DNA from: Pseudooceanicola marinus
Lineage (GTDB): Bacteria; Pseudomonadota; Alphaproteobacteria; Rhodobacterales; Rhodobacteraceae
NCBI RefSeq assembly: GCF_002786295.1
Contig: NZ_PGTC01000022.1
Span: forward strand, 1 to 64,000
Direction: 5' to 3'
DNA: 64,000 nucleotides
The notes beneath the pieces were generated by a model. It had not been told where the DNA came from. It worked only from the letters and a program-made list of their open reading frames with translations, and ran no database searches. Positions 51,207 to 60,888 of the stretch are shown here, piece after piece. The stretch's first letter is position 1, and every line of letters begins with the position of its first letter. Position numbers and translations under genes: made by a program.

Positions 51207-52409
51207 TCAGCTCTTGTTCTTCTGGTAGACATCGAAGAACACGGCGGCGAGAAGCACCAGGCCCTTGATCACCTGCTGGTAATCGATGCCGATGCCCATG
51301 ATCGACATGCCGTTGTTCAGCACGCCCATGATGAAGGCACCGATCACGGCCCCGATGATCTTGCCCGAGCCGCCCGACATCGACGCCCCGCCGATGAAGA
51401 CGGCGGCGATCACGTCGAGCTCCACGGCGAAGCCGGCCTTGGGGGTGGCGGTGTTGAGCCGCGCGGCGAAGATCAGGCCCGCCAGCGCGGCCAGCATGCC
51501 CATGTTGACGAAGGCCAGGAAGGTCAGCTTCTCGGTCTTGATGCCCGACAGCTTGGCGGCGTTCTCGTTGCCGCCAAGGGCGTAGATGCGACGGCCCAGC
51601 GTGGTGTTCTCGGTGATGAAGGCATAGACCACCGTCAGCACCACCATCGAGACCAGCACGTTCGGCAGACCGCGGAAGCCCGAGAGCTTGTACATCACGT
51701 AGAAGAGGGCGCCGCAGACGATCACGTTGCGCAGGACGAAGAACAGCGTCGGTTCGTCATCCATGCCGTACTTGGCATTGCGGGCACGTTGGTTCAGGCC
51801 CATCCAGACGATCCCGATCACCGCCAGCGCCCCGGCCAGAAGCGCTGTGCCGTTGGGCCGGTTGATCCCGAGGATATCCGGGATGAAGCCGGTCGAGAGC
51901 GACTGGAAAGAGCGCTCGAACGGGCCCACGGACTGGCCTTCCAGCAACCAGAGCGACAGGCCGCGAAACACCAGCATGCCGGCGAGGGTGACGATGAAGG
52001 CCGGGATCTTCCAGTAGGCGACCCAGTAGCCGTGCCAGGCACCGATCAGCACGCCGGCGACCAGGCAGGCGGGAATGGTCAGCCAGACCGGCCAGCCCCA
52101 GTTCACCATCATCACCGCCGCCAGCGCACCGACGAAGCCCATGACGGAGCCGACCGAGAGGTCGATGTGGCCCGCCACGATGACGATCAGCATGCCGAGC
52201 GCCATGATGATGATGTAGCTGTTCTGCAGGAACAGGTTGGTGATGTTGACAGGCTTCAGCAGCGTGCCGTCGGTCACCACCTGGAAAAACAGCATGATGG
52301 CGATCAGTGCGACCAGCAGGCCGTAATCGCGCAGGTGCCCGGCGAGATAGGCGCCTAGGCTCTTGCCTGCGCTTTCGTTGGTCTTTTCAGCGAGGTCCAC
52401 GTTTCCCAC
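51207..52409 (-). CDS. mmsB: Multiple-sugar ABC permease MmsB/GguB
   Basis: 400 residues from a GTG (AGGGA upstream). About ten hydrophobic segments and the permease signatures NITNLFLQNSYIIIMALGM, DLSVGSVMGFVGALAAV and AALAGLIFAARLNTATPKAG of the AraH/RbsC-like family. It is the membrane channel of a CUT2-type transporter. Three bases separate it from the upstream ATPase gene. Confidence 0.92.
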   Translation of the reverse strand: MGNVDLAEKTNESAGKSLGAYLAGHLRDYGLLVALIAIMLFFQVVTDGTLLKPVNITNLFLQNSYIIIMALGMLIVIVAGHIDLSVGSVMGFVGALAAVMMVNWGWPVWLTIPACLVAGVLIGAWHGYWVAYWKIPAFIVTLAGMLVFRGLSLWLLEGQSVGPFERSFQSLSTGFIPDILGINRPNGTALLAGALAVIGIVWMGLNQRARNAKYGMDDEPTLFFVLRNVIVCGALFYVMYKLSGFRGLPNVLVSMVVLTVVYAFITENTTLGRRIYALGGNENAAKLSGIKTEKLTFLAFVNMGMLAALAGLIFAARLNTATPKAGFAVELDVIAAVFIGGASMSGGSGKIIGAVIGAFIMGVLNNGMSIMGIGIDYQQVIKGLVLLAAVFFDVYQKNKS

Positions 52410-52412
52410 TCC

Positions 52413-53966
52413 CTATTCCGCAGCGCCCGAGACAGGCTCGTCGACGACATCGGTGACGATCATCGACATGATCTTTTCCTGGCTGGCCTCGGCCGCCGTC
52501 AGTTCCCCGACCAGCGCGCCCTCGTTCATCACGTAGACGCGGTCGCACATGCCCAGAAGCTCGGGCATCTCGGAGGATATCATCACCACGCCCTTGCCCT
52601 GTTCCGACAAGTCATTGATGATGTTGTAAATTTCGAATTTCGCGCCAACGTCGATGCCGCGCGTCGGCTCATCCAGGATCAGCACCTCCGGCCCGGAGAA
52701 GAGCCACTTGGACAGCACCACCTTCTGCTGGTTGCCGCCCGAGAGGTTCATCACCTTCTGGAAGACGGAGGGCGTGCGGATGTTCATCGCCTTTCGGTAC
52801 TCTTCCGAGACGCGGGTCTCTTCGCCCTCGCTGATGACACCGGATTTCGACACGCCGGGCAGGTTGGCCAGGGTGATATTCTTCTGGATCGTCTCCTCCA
52901 GCACCAGGCCCAGCGACTTGCGGTCCTCGGTCACGTAGGCCAGTCCCGCGTCGATGGACTTGCCCACGGTGGAGACATCCACCGGAGCCCCGTGCATCTT
53001 CACGCTGCCCGAGATGTTCTTGCCGTAGCTCTTGCCGAAGATCGACATCACCAGCTCGGTCCGGCCGGAGCCCATCAGGCCCGCGATGCCGACGACCTCG
53101 CCGGCGCGGACGTTGAAGGACGCGTTGCTGATCACCTGGCGGTCGGCATGTTCGGGATGCCAGACGTTCCAGTCCTCGACCTCCATCAGCATCTCGCCTG
53201 CGCGGTGCGGACGCGGCGGATAGCGGTCGGACATGTCCCGACCCACCATGTCGCGCACGATGCGGTCCTCGGTGATCTCTTCCTCGTGGGCGTTCATCGA
53301 CGATACGGTCGAGCCGTCGCGGATCACCGTCACGCTGTCCGCGACGCGGCGGACCTCGTTCAGCTTGTGGGAGATGATGATCTGGGTGACGCCCTTGGCC
53401 TTCAGCTCCAGCATCAGGTCCAGAAGGGCCTGGCTGTCATGCTCCGACAGGGCCGCGGTCGGTTCGTCCAGGATCAGCAGTTTCACGTCCTTGGACAGCG
53501 CCTTGGCGATCTCGACCAGCTGCTGCTTGCCGACGCCCAGGGAGTCGATCAGCGTACCCGGGTTTTCGGCCAGGCCGACCCGCTTCAGCAGGTCTTCGGT
53601 CAGGCGGAAGGTCTCGCGCCAGTCCATCACGCCGTTCTTCGCGCGCTCGTTGCCGAGGAAGATGTTTTCGGCAATGGACAGCAGCGGCACCAGGGCCAGC
53701 TCCTGGTGGATGATGATGATCCCCAAGTCTTCGCTGTCGTTGATGTCCGCGAACTGGGCCAGCTTGCCGTCGTAATGGATTTCACCGTCGTAGGTGCCGG
53801 CGGGGTAGACGCCGGAGAGCACTTTCATCAGCGTGGATTTCCCGGCGCCGTTCTCGCCGCAAATGGCGTGGATCTCGCCCTCGGTCACCGTCAGGTTGAC
53901 GTTGTCCAGGGCCTTCACGCCGGGGAATTCCTTGGTGATCGCGCGCATTTCAAGCAAAGAAGTCAT
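52413..53966 (-). CDS. mmsA: Multiple-sugar ABC ATPase MmsA/GguA
   Basis: 517 residues with two ABC cassettes. The first has a canonical Walker [11 protein letters not shown] and signature [11 protein letters not shown]; the second has the altered Walker [11 protein letters not shown] and [10 protein letters not shown], normal for CUT2 fused ATPases. It powers uptake of pentoses and hexoses. I start at 53966, where AGAAGG precedes the ATG, not at the earlier in-frame codon. Confidence 0.93.
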   Translation of the reverse strand: MTSLLEMRAITKEFPGVKALDNVNLTVTEGEIHAICGENGAGKSTLMKVLSGVYPAGTYDGEIHYDGKLAQFADINDSEDLGIIIIHQELALVPLLSIAENIFLGNERAKNGVMDWRETFRLTEDLLKRVGLAENPGTLIDSLGVGKQQLVEIAKALSKDVKLLILDEPTAALSEHDSQALLDLMLELKAKGVTQIIISHKLNEVRRVADSVTVIRDGSTVSSMNAHEEEITEDRIVRDMVGRDMSDRYPPRPHRAGEMLMEVEDWNVWHPEHADRQVISNASFNVRAGEVVGIAGLMGSGRTELVMSIFGKSYGKNISGSVKMHGAPVDVSTVGKSIDAGLAYVTEDRKSLGLVLEETIQKNITLANLPGVSKSGVISEGEETRVSEEYRKAMNIRTPSVFQKVMNLSGGNQQKVVLSKWLFSGPEVLILDEPTRGIDVGAKFEIYNIINDLSEQGKGVVMISSEMPELLGMCDRVYVMNEGALVGELTAAEASQEKIMSMIVTDVVDEPVSGAAE

Positions 53967-54024
53967 GGCTTTGCCTTCTGCAGTCTTTGAGGGGAGGGGC
54001 CACGATGAACGTGGGGGACCCATG

Positions 54025-54048
54025 GCGGCCGGTCCGGAAACCGGCCGC
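54025..54048 (-). other. Stem-loop between chvE and mmsA
   Basis: GCGGCCGGT (54025-54033) pairs exactly with ACCGGCCGC (54040-54048) over CCGGAA. It lies just after the ChvE stop codon on the transcribed strand and lacks a T-run. Such hairpins after binding-protein genes often protect the upstream mRNA and give more of the binding protein than of the membrane parts. Confidence 0.6.
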
Positions 54049-54069
54049 GGGCGATCGGGGCTGCCGATC

Positions 54070-55122
54070 TTACTCGAAGGCGTCTGCGGGGTGATAACCG
54101 CTGTCGACCACGATCTCCTTCCAGTTGGAGCTGTCCACGAGGACGGGTTCCAGCAGGTAGGAGGGGACGACCTTCACGCCGTTGTCGTAGGTCTCGGTGT
54201 CGTTGATCTCGGGCTCCGATCCCTCGACCAGCGCTTCGACCATGTCGACGGCGACGCCTGCCAGCTCGCGGGTGTCCTTGAAGACGGTCGAATACTGCTC
54301 GCCGGCGATGATGGACTTCACGGAGGGCAGTTCGGCGTCCTGACCGGTGACGATCGGCATCTTCATGTCGCCGGAGCCGTAACCGACGCCTTTCAGCGAG
54401 GACAGGATGCCAATGGACAGGCCGTCGTAGGGCGACAGCACGCCGTGCACCATCTCGTCGGTGTAATAGGCCGACAGCAGGTTATCCATTCGGGCCTGGG
54501 CGACAGCCCCGTCCCAACGCAGGGTGCCCACGGTGTCCATGCCCATCTGGCCGGACACGATGTTGATGGTGCCGTCCTCGATCAGCGGGTCCAGCACCGA
54601 CATGGCGCCGTTGTAGAAGAAGTAGGCATTGTTGTCGTCCGGAGAGCCGCCGAACAGTTCGACGTTGTAGGGCCCGTCGCCAAAGCGTTCTTCCAGCCCG
54701 TCCACCAGCGAGGTTGCCTGCTGCACGCCGACCTGGAAGTTGTCGAAAGTGGCGTAGTAGCTGACGTATTCACTGTCGCGGATCAGACGGTCGTAGGAAA
54801 TGACCGGGATGTCCGCGTAGTAGGCGTTTTCCAGGGCGTTCGACAGGGTGGTGCCGTCGATGGCGGCAATCACCAGCACGTCCACGCCGCGGGTGATCAT
54901 GTTCTCGATCTGCGCAACCTGGTTCGGAATATCGTCTTCCGCGTATTGCAGGATGGTTTCAAAGCCAGCCTCCTGCAGTTGCTCCTGCATGGAGTTGCCG
55001 TCCGAAATCCAGCGCGCCGAGGATTTGGTCGGCATGGCGATGCCGATCAGACCGTCGGCATAGGCGCCGGTTGCGAACACGAGAGCGGCGGCCGTGCTGG
55101 CCGCGAGTGTCTTGAAAGTCAT
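54070..55122 (-). CDS. chvE: ChvE-like sugar-binding protein
   Basis: 350 residues; GGAGGAG before the ATG at 55122. Signal peptide of about 22 residues ending GAYA before [13 protein letters not shown]. The rest is the periplasmic-binding protein fold for galactose/arabinose/xylose-type sugars ([45 protein letters not shown]). First gene of the operon. In Agrobacterium ChvE also signals to a two-component system; no such sensor is present here. Confidence 0.92.
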   Translation of the reverse strand: MTFKTLAASTAAALVFATGAYADGLIGIAMPTKSSARWISDGNSMQEQLQEAGFETILQYAEDDIPNQVAQIENMITRGVDVLVIAAIDGTTLSNALENAYYADIPVISYDRLIRDSEYVSYYATFDNFQVGVQQATSLVDGLEERFGDGPYNVELFGGSPDDNNAYFFYNGAMSVLDPLIEDGTINIVSGQMGMDTVGTLRWDGAVAQARMDNLLSAYYTDEMVHGVLSPYDGLSIGILSSLKGVGYGSGDMKMPIVTGQDAELPSVKSIIAGEQYSTVFKDTRELAGVAVDMVEALVEGSEPEINDTETYDNGVKVVPSYLLEPVLVDSSNWKEIVVDSGYHPADAFE

Positions 55123-55292
55123 GATCTCCTCCACTTTCACGGCCGGTTTGCCGGGCTTTTCGCCGGGGGGCCGCATTATCTGTTTGGTCTCCTCAACCGC
55201 GCCTTGGGTAGCCCTTTCGGTTCATATCTGTAAAATTCTATTTCTGATGATTTCCATACCTAGATTGTTATGCTTCATGCTATGCAGGCGTC
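55123..55292. promoter_or_regulatory. Divergent promoter region, chvE operon and LysR gene
   Basis: 170 bases separating the chvE start (leftward) from the LysR start (rightward). The part 55220-55290 is AT-rich and contains TATGC/ATGC repeats (55269-55285), a place for LysR boxes and both promoters. I could not assign -35 and -10 elements with confidence. Confidence 0.55.
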
Positions 55293-56210
55293 ATGGACCT
55301 TATAAAACGCCTCAAACCCATACATTTCAGGCTGGTGGATCAGATCGCCCGGCGCCAGAAGCTGCAGCTTGCGGCGGAGGCGCTGGCGATGTCGCAGCCC
55401 GCGGCCAGCCGCATGCTGGCCGATGTCGAGGCCGAACTGGGGGCGCCTCTGTTCGTTCGCCATCCCCGCTGGATGGAGCCCACCCCCGTGGGGGAGACTT
55501 TCCTGCGTCACATCCGGGTCATTCTGAGGGAGCTGGAGACGCTGCAGTCCGAGGTCGGCAACCTTGCCGAAGGGCGGGCGGGCGAGATCCGCGTCGGCGC
55601 GGTGACCGGGCCGGCCATGGGATTCCTGATGCCCGCCCTGCGCCAGGTGAAAGCCGAAAGTCCCGACATCGAGGCAACCATCGAGGTGGGCCCCTCGGTC
55701 GAGCTGGTGCGCGGTCTGCGCGAAGGTCGGTTCGATTTCATCATTGCCCGCCTGATGCCGGATCAGGACAGCCACGAATTCCACGTCTACCCCGCCCGGT
55801 CCGAAAACGTGGCGCTGATGGTGCGCGACAGCCACCCGCTGGCCCATCACCGCGCCCTGCCGCTAGACGCGGTCACGGGCTATGAATGGGTGATGCAGGA
55901 ACGGGGCTCGCCGATCCGCCAGGCGGTCGAGGCCGCCTTCCTGCAATCGGGTACGGCGGTGCCGGGCAATGTCTCGAACTCCTCGTCGCTGCTGGTGGTG
56001 CTGTCCCTGCTGGCTTATTCCGACGTCATCGCCCCGCAATCCGAAGAGGTCGCCGAAATCCTTGCAGGAGACAGCCTGGGTGCGAGCCTGATCGCGCTGG
56101 ACATGGCCGAACGGATCACCGTCTCCCCCTATTTCGTGCTCGCCAACAGGGGCCAGCAATTGCCGCGCGCCACCGAACGCGTGCTTGAGGAAGTCCTGCG
56201 GCGGCTTTAG
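55293..56210 (+). CDS. gbpR: LysR-type regulator, GbpR-like
   Basis: 305 residues. N-terminal HTH with KLQLAAEALAMSQPAASRMLADVEAELGAPLF, then the effector domain (GEIRVGAVTGPAMGFLMPALRQVKAESPDIEATIEVG). Divergent from a chvE-mmsAB operon, as gbpR is in Agrobacterium and Azospirillum, where it activates the binding-protein genes on galactose or arabinose. The start lies next to the shared promoter region; the ribosome site is weak. Confidence 0.85.
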   Translation: MDLIKRLKPIHFRLVDQIARRQKLQLAAEALAMSQPAASRMLADVEAELGAPLFVRHPRWMEPTPVGETFLRHIRVILRELETLQSEVGNLAEGRAGEIRVGAVTGPAMGFLMPALRQVKAESPDIEATIEVGPSVELVRGLREGRFDFIIARLMPDQDSHEFHVYPARSENVALMVRDSHPLAHHRALPLDAVTGYEWVMQERGSPIRQAVEAAFLQSGTAVPGNVSNSSSLLVVLSLLAYSDVIAPQSEEVAEILAGDSLGASLIALDMAERITVSPYFVLANRGQQLPRATERVLEEVLRRL

Positions 56211-56320
56211 GCGGGATCCGTGTGCAGGGGCCGTTTTGCGTCCCGGCGCAGTCGCCAACCGCCGAGCCACCAAGAACCCTGTGGAGGTTACCCTCCCGCC
56301 CCTCGGCGGGAAGGGGATCG

Positions 56321-56542
56321 TCAGTCGACCGCCGGAAGGTGGTCGGACCGCAACCAGAACGGTGCCAGGCGCAGCGGGGCGTTCGAGGTCGGCAGGATAT
56401 CCTCATGCAGGGGGATGCCGATCACCTTGGCCCTGACGGCGTGGGCCGCACCCCATTCGTAGGCCGCGACCTAGTGCACGTCGACCACGGCGCGCAGGCC
56501 GATCTCACGCAGGACGGCGGACAGCGACGGGCAGGTGTCGCG
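56321..56542 (-). pseudogene. Decayed gene fragment with internal stop
   Basis: Read from 56542 to 56321, the frame gives RDTCPSLSAVLREIGLRAVV, a TAG at 56471-56473, then VAAYEWGAAHAVRAKVIGIP and a TGA at 56321. Both halves look like real protein, so this is the 3' remnant of a gene broken by a nonsense change and missing its start. I cannot name the family. Confidence 0.45.
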
Positions 56543-56673
56543 GGGACGGCCCGGCGCTGGCGCTTGGCGCGCATCTGGATACTGTGCCGGACTATGGGAT
56601 CTACGACGGGCGGCTCCGCGACGCGGTCAAACCGTCGCGCGCATCGCGAAAGGCAAGAGAGCTCGACCGACCG
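56542..56673 (+). pseudogene. Remnant of an M20/hydantoinase-type metallopeptidase
   Basis: The plus-strand frame from 56542 reads GDGPALALGAHLDTVPDYGI then YDGRL. GAHLDTVP...YDG is the zinc-binding motif of N-carbamoyl-amino-acid hydrolases and allantoate amidohydrolases (normally GSHLDTVP..G.YDG). Only about 30 residues survive before the reading runs into the 3' end of the LysR gene. It joins the opposite-strand remnant at 56542. Confidence 0.5.
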
Positions 56674-57615
56674 CTAGCCGTCGCCGCTGCCGTCGCCGCT
56701 GCCGTCGCCGGCCTGACTGTGCGCCAGGGCCTGCAGGGCGCGCAGCAGCTTGACCGCGGCGGGGGGAAGTTGACCCATGCGACGGCGGTAGATCTGGAAG
56801 GTGCGGCGGAAGGTCAGTTCCGGGATCGGCAGGGCGACCAGATCGCCCGCCTCGACCTCCAGCGCGACCAGGCCGCGCGGCATCCAGCACATCTGACCGC
56901 CCTGGACCGTCATGCTCTTCAGCATGTTTACCGAGCGCGACAGCACCCCTATCTCCACCGTCTCGACGCCTCGGGCGAAGAAACGGCGTTGCAGCTCGCG
57001 GGTGATCGGCGTGTCGAGCGGCGGCAGCGCCCAGGGGTGGCTGGCGACCTCGGGCAGGGGGATGCTGTCGCGACCCGCGAGCGGGTGGCGGGGCGATGCG
57101 AAGACCTCGACCAGGTCGTGCAGGGGATCGGGGCAGGCCAGGGTGATCTCATCGTCCAGGTAGGGTTCGGGAGAGATCGCCAGATCGACCTCGCCCCGCT
57201 TCAGCGCCATCAGCAGCTTGTCCTCGATCTCCTCGGTGACCTGCGCCTGCAGGCCGGGCTGGTCCGCCAGCAGGGATTGCAGGGCCGTCGCCAGGTGGCC
57301 CGAGACGACGCTGCCGACGCCGCCCACGCGCACCACGCCCTTGCTGGCGCCGCGCAGCGAATCCAGCAGGTCCTCGGCATTGGCCATCTCGGCATCGACG
57401 GTGCTGGCGTAGGGCAGGAAGGCCTTGCCGTATACATTCAGCGTCACGCCAGTGGTGGTCCGGTCGAACAGCGGGGCGCCCAGATGGGCCTCCAGCCGCC
57501 GGATGATCCGGGTCACGGCGGGTTGTGTCAGGTGCATCTCCCGCGCGGCGCGGCCGAAACTGCCGTGTTTCGCGGTGGCGAGGAAGGTTGAAAGCGTGCG
57601 CTGATCCCAGGTCAT
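56674..57615 (-). CDS. LysR-type regulator of the benzoylformate cluster
   Basis: 313 residues. HTH with AREMHLTQPAVTRIIRRLEAHLGAPLFDRT, then an effector domain (GVVRVGGVGSVVSGHLATAL). The C-terminus ends in a Gly-Asp-Ser repeat (GDGSGDGSGDG) encoded by a short direct repeat. Divergent from the decarboxylase gene at 57731 with 115 bases between starts, so it probably regulates that operon. No clear ribosome site; a start further upstream is less likely because it would overlap the promoter region. Confidence 0.85.
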   Translation of the reverse strand: MTWDQRTLSTFLATAKHGSFGRAAREMHLTQPAVTRIIRRLEAHLGAPLFDRTTTGVTLNVYGKAFLPYASTVDAEMANAEDLLDSLRGASKGVVRVGGVGSVVSGHLATALQSLLADQPGLQAQVTEEIEDKLLMALKRGEVDLAISPEPYLDDEITLACPDPLHDLVEVFASPRHPLAGRDSIPLPEVASHPWALPPLDTPITRELQRRFFARGVETVEIGVLSRSVNMLKSMTVQGGQMCWMPRGLVALEVEAGDLVALPIPELTFRRTFQIYRRRMGQLPPAAVKLLRALQALAHSQAGDGSGDGSGDG

Positions 57616-57730
57616 ACCGAAACGGTATGAGTATGAGCAGAGAATGACAATTCCCTTTGGAGTTTTGGATCTGCGAAGATGTATGCATGAAGAGGAAGAC
57701 CCCCGGGCCAGCCCGGGGTGGGGAGGAGAT

Positions 57731-59314
57731 ATGACCCGATCGGGTTCGGCGCATGGCACGACCGTGCGCGAGGCTGTGTTCCAGCTGCTGCGCCACCATG
57801 GCATGACGACGATCTTCGGCAATCCCGGTTCGACCGAGCTGCCGCTGTTTAGCGATCTGCCGGAGGGGTTCCGCTATGTCACCGGGTTGCAGGAATCCGT
57901 CGTGGTCGCCATGGCGGACGGTCATGCGCTGGCCTCCGGCGGGCCGGCCTTCGTCAACCTGCATTCGGCCGCCGGTGTCGGCCATGCCATGGGCAGCATC
58001 TATTCGGCCTTCCGCAACCGGGCGCCGGTGGTCATCACCGCCGGCCAGCAGAGCCGCCCGTTGCTGCGCGCCGATCCCTTCCTCTATGCCGAGGCGCCGA
58101 CCGAGCTGCCGCAGCCCTACGTGAAGTGGGCGATCGAACCGGCGCGGGCCGAGGATGTGCCGGCGGCCATCGCGCGGGCCATCCACATGGCCTGCCTGCC
58201 GCCCGCGGGGCCGGTCTTCGTGTCGATCCCGCTGGATGACTGGGGGCAGCCCTGCGATTTGCCCGCCCTGCGGAAGATCACGGGCCGGGCGCAGCCCGAT
58301 GCAGGCACGCTGGGGGAGATCGCCGCGCAGCTGAACGGGGCCGCCGATCCGGTGTTTGTCGTCGGCGCTGGGCTGGATGCCGACGGCGCCTGGGACGCGG
58401 CGGTGGCACTGGCCGAACACCACCAGGCACCGGTCTGGGTCGCGCCGCTGTCCTCGCGCTGTTCCTTTCCCGAAAGCCATCCGCTGTTCGCCGGCTTCCT
58501 GCCCGCGAACGAGGCTGACATTTCGCGCCTGCTGACCGGGCATGACTTGATCGTCACGCTGGGCGCGCCGGTCTTTACCTATCACTATGAGATGCCGGGG
58601 CAGATCCCGCCCGAAGGGGCGACGCTGGTGCAGATCGTCAGCGATCCGAAACAGGCGGCCTCGGCGGTCTGCGGCACCTCGCTGGTCGGCGATCTGGACC
58701 TGTCGCTGCGCGCGTTGCAGGCCAGCGCCGCGGATCCCCGGCCGAAACGCCCCGCACCCCTGCGGGAGATCCAGGCACCGCCGCCCGCCAGGGGCATTTC
58801 CTCGGCCATGGCGCTGGACGCGCTGCGACGGCTGCGGCCTGCCGACGGTATCGTGGTGGAGGAAGCGCCCTCGAGCCGCGATGACGTCCACGATTATCTG
58901 CCCATCGACCGCGCCGGGGGCTTCTTCGCCACTGCCAGCGGGGGGCTGGGCTATGCGCTGCCCGCCGCCGTCGGCGTGGCCATGGCCAACCCTGGCGAGA
59001 CGGTGCTGGCGATCCTGGGCGACGGGTCGTCCATGTACTCGGTCCAGGGGCTGTGGAGCGCGGTGGAACATGACGCCGACGTGCTCTTCGTCGTGCTCAA
59101 CAACGGCGGCTATGCCGCGCTGAAGGGCTTTGCCGGCAACAAGGAGGTGGTCGGCTGCGACATCGGCCACCTGTCGCTGGCGGCGCTGGCCGAAGGGCAG
59201 GGATGCCCGGCGCAGCAGGTCTCGGACCCGGCAAAGCTGGACGGCGTGTTGAGCGAAGCATTCGCGGCCGGAGGAGGGCCGCGCCTCGTGGAGGTGATGA
59301 TCGACCGGGGCTGA
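57731..59314 (+). CDS. mdlC: Benzoylformate decarboxylase-like ThDP enzyme
   Basis: 527 residues; GGGGAGGAG precedes the ATG at 57731. Aligned by eye to Pseudomonas MdlC, the key residues match: Ser in FGNPGSTELP, His in NLHSAAG, His in PVFTYHYEMPGQ, and the ThDP motif ILGDGSSMYS ... NNGGYAAL. It decarboxylates phenylglyoxylate or a similar 2-keto acid to the aldehyde. Operon partners are a TRAP transporter and an aldehyde dehydrogenase. Confidence 0.88.
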   Translation: MTRSGSAHGTTVREAVFQLLRHHGMTTIFGNPGSTELPLFSDLPEGFRYVTGLQESVVVAMADGHALASGGPAFVNLHSAAGVGHAMGSIYSAFRNRAPVVITAGQQSRPLLRADPFLYAEAPTELPQPYVKWAIEPARAEDVPAAIARAIHMACLPPAGPVFVSIPLDDWGQPCDLPALRKITGRAQPDAGTLGEIAAQLNGAADPVFVVGAGLDADGAWDAAVALAEHHQAPVWVAPLSSRCSFPESHPLFAGFLPANEADISRLLTGHDLIVTLGAPVFTYHYEMPGQIPPEGATLVQIVSDPKQAASAVCGTSLVGDLDLSLRALQASAADPRPKRPAPLREIQAPPPARGISSAMALDALRRLRPADGIVVEEAPSSRDDVHDYLPIDRAGGFFATASGGLGYALPAAVGVAMANPGETVLAILGDGSSMYSVQGLWSAVEHDADVLFVVLNNGGYAALKGFAGNKEVVGCDIGHLSLAALAEGQGCPAQQVSDPAKLDGVLSEAFAAGGGPRLVEVMIDRG

Positions 59315-59375
59315 CCGCCCTGGCGCGCACTGACGCGACCAAGACCAAGGCAACACTCTCTAGGAGGAGGAAGAG

Positions 59376-60392
59376 ATGATGCGTTCTGTACTTCTGGCGG
59401 CAGCAGCCGCGACGACCATGGCGGCCCCGCTGGCTGCCCAGGACGATCCCGTCAACCTGCGCTTCGGCGTCTGGGTCGGGCCGGCCCACCCGCTGATGCA
59501 AGGAACCCAGGCCTGGATGGATGCGATCGAGGAGGCCTCTGGCGGGTCGATCGAGATTACGCTCTACCCCTCGCGCCAGCTGGGCGCGGCGGTGGACCAC
59601 TACGACCTGGCCCGCGACGGGATCGCCGACATCACCCTGGTGAACCCCGGCTACAATGCCGGCCGCTTCCCGGTGATTTCCTATGGCGAACTGCCCTTCC
59701 GATTCAATCACGCGGTGGCGGGCTCTCGCGCGCTGGACCAGTGGTATCGTGCCTATGCCGATGAGGAGATGTCGGATGTGAAGTTCTGCATGGCCTTCAT
59801 GCATTCGCCCGGCACGATCCACACCACCAGCCCGGTCAGCGGGCCGGAGGACCTGGACGGGCTGTCGATCCGCCCCGCCAACGGCACCCTGGGCAACTAT
59901 CTGTCCAGCCTGGGCGCCACCACCATCCAGGCCTCGGCGGCCGAGATGCGGGACCTGCTGACCCGGGGCACCGCCGATGGCACCGCCAGCCCCTATAGCT
60001 CGCTGGTGACCTGGGGCATTGCCGATGCCGCGACCCATCACCTGGACATGCCGATGTATGCGGCCAACTTCGTCTACGTCATCTCGCCCATGGCCTGGGA
60101 CCGGATGAGTGAGGCGCAGCAGGCGGTGATGGACGAGCATTGCTCGACCGACTGGGCCGGTCGCATCGTCGAACTCTGGGCCGAGGAGGATCTGGAGGAG
60201 CGTGCGGTGCTGGAAGAGGACAGCGCGCATACCTTCAACGCGCCCAACGAGGCGCAGCGTGCCGCCTGGCTGGAGGCGGCAGACCCCGCCATCGCGCGCT
60301 GGCGCGAGCAGGTCGAGGCGGCCGAAGTGGATGCCGCCGAGGCAGAGGCGGCCATCGAGGCGGCGATTGCCGAAAACGATGCCGGCCTCTGA
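59376..60392 (+). CDS. dctP: TRAP transporter solute-binding protein (DctP)
   Basis: 338 residues; AGGAGGAGG precedes the ATG. Signal peptide of about 21 residues ending PLAA before QDDP. DctP features include GVWVGPAHPLMQGTQAWMDAIEEASGG, ALDQWYRAYADEEMSDVKF and DGLSIRPANGTLGNYLSSLG. The ligand is not determinable from sequence, but an aromatic 2-keto or 2-hydroxy acid fits the neighbouring genes. Confidence 0.92.
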   Translation: MMRSVLLAAAAATTMAAPLAAQDDPVNLRFGVWVGPAHPLMQGTQAWMDAIEEASGGSIEITLYPSRQLGAAVDHYDLARDGIADITLVNPGYNAGRFPVISYGELPFRFNHAVAGSRALDQWYRAYADEEMSDVKFCMAFMHSPGTIHTTSPVSGPEDLDGLSIRPANGTLGNYLSSLGATTIQASAAEMRDLLTRGTADGTASPYSSLVTWGIADAATHHLDMPMYAANFVYVISPMAWDRMSEAQQAVMDEHCSTDWAGRIVELWAEEDLEERAVLEEDSAHTFNAPNEAQRAAWLEAADPAIARWREQVEAAEVDAAEAEAAIEAAIAENDAGL

Positions 60393-60399
60393 TCGCGTC

Positions 60400-60888
60400 A
60401 TGATCCCCGAGGCGGGCCGCATGGCCCGCCTGATCTCGGCCATCGAAATGGTGGCCGGGATCTTTCTCGTGCTGATCGCGGCGCTGACGGTGACCGAGGC
60501 GACCCTGCGCTATGCCTTGGGCATGCGCATTCCCGATGCCTATGTCGGCGCCACCGCGTTGCAGGGGATCGCCATCGCCTGGGGCATCGCCTGCACCACC
60601 TGGACGCGCCGCCACATCACCGTCGACGCCATCTACGAGCTATCCCCCAGGGGCATGCAGAAGGCGATGAACGTCTTTTCCTCGGCGGTGACCTTCGCCG
60701 CGATGCTGACGCTGATGATCATGCTCTGGCGCAAGACCGCCAGCAGCCTCGACAGCGGCGAGGTCTCTGCCGATCTGCTGCTGCCGCTCTGGCCGGTGGT
60801 CGCGGCCACCGCCGCCGGCATCGCCGCCGCTTCCATCCTGGGCTTGCTGCGCCTGGGCCGTGACATTCTGGAACTCAGGACCCGTTGA
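60400..60888 (+). CDS. dctQ: TRAP transporter small permease (DctQ)
   Basis: 162 residues with four membrane helices; MVAGIFLVLIAALTVTEATL and the DctQ-like WGIACTTWTRRHITVDAIYELSP segment are seen. In-frame ATG codons at 60379 and 60421 are possible starts; the last has the better ribosome site (GAGGCGGG). Start and stop overlap its neighbours closely, as usual in TRAP operons. Confidence 0.88.
   Translation: MIPEAGRMARLISAIEMVAGIFLVLIAALTVTEATLRYALGMRIPDAYVGATALQGIAIAWGIACTTWTRRHITVDAIYELSPRGMQKAMNVFSSAVTFAAMLTLMIMLWRKTASSLDSGEVSADLLLPLWPVVAATAAGIAAASILGLLRLGRDILELRTR

Noticed and set aside
49319-52358. Long plus-strand frames (574 and 447 codons) over the dehydratase and permease genes
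   Set aside because: Shadows of the minus-strand sugar operon; products rich in His/Asp/Val/Gly repeats with no recognisable fold.
56674-56710. Gly-Asp-Ser hexanucleotide repeat at the LysR C-terminus as a mobile or regulatory repeat
   Set aside because: Only a few short copies within coding sequence; simple slippage explains it.
57149-59356. 735-codon minus-strand frame opposite the benzoylformate decarboxylase gene
   Set aside because: Antisense to a gene with clear ThDP motifs; no ribosome site or domain, and Arg/His/Gly/Asp-rich composition typical of third-position GC bias.
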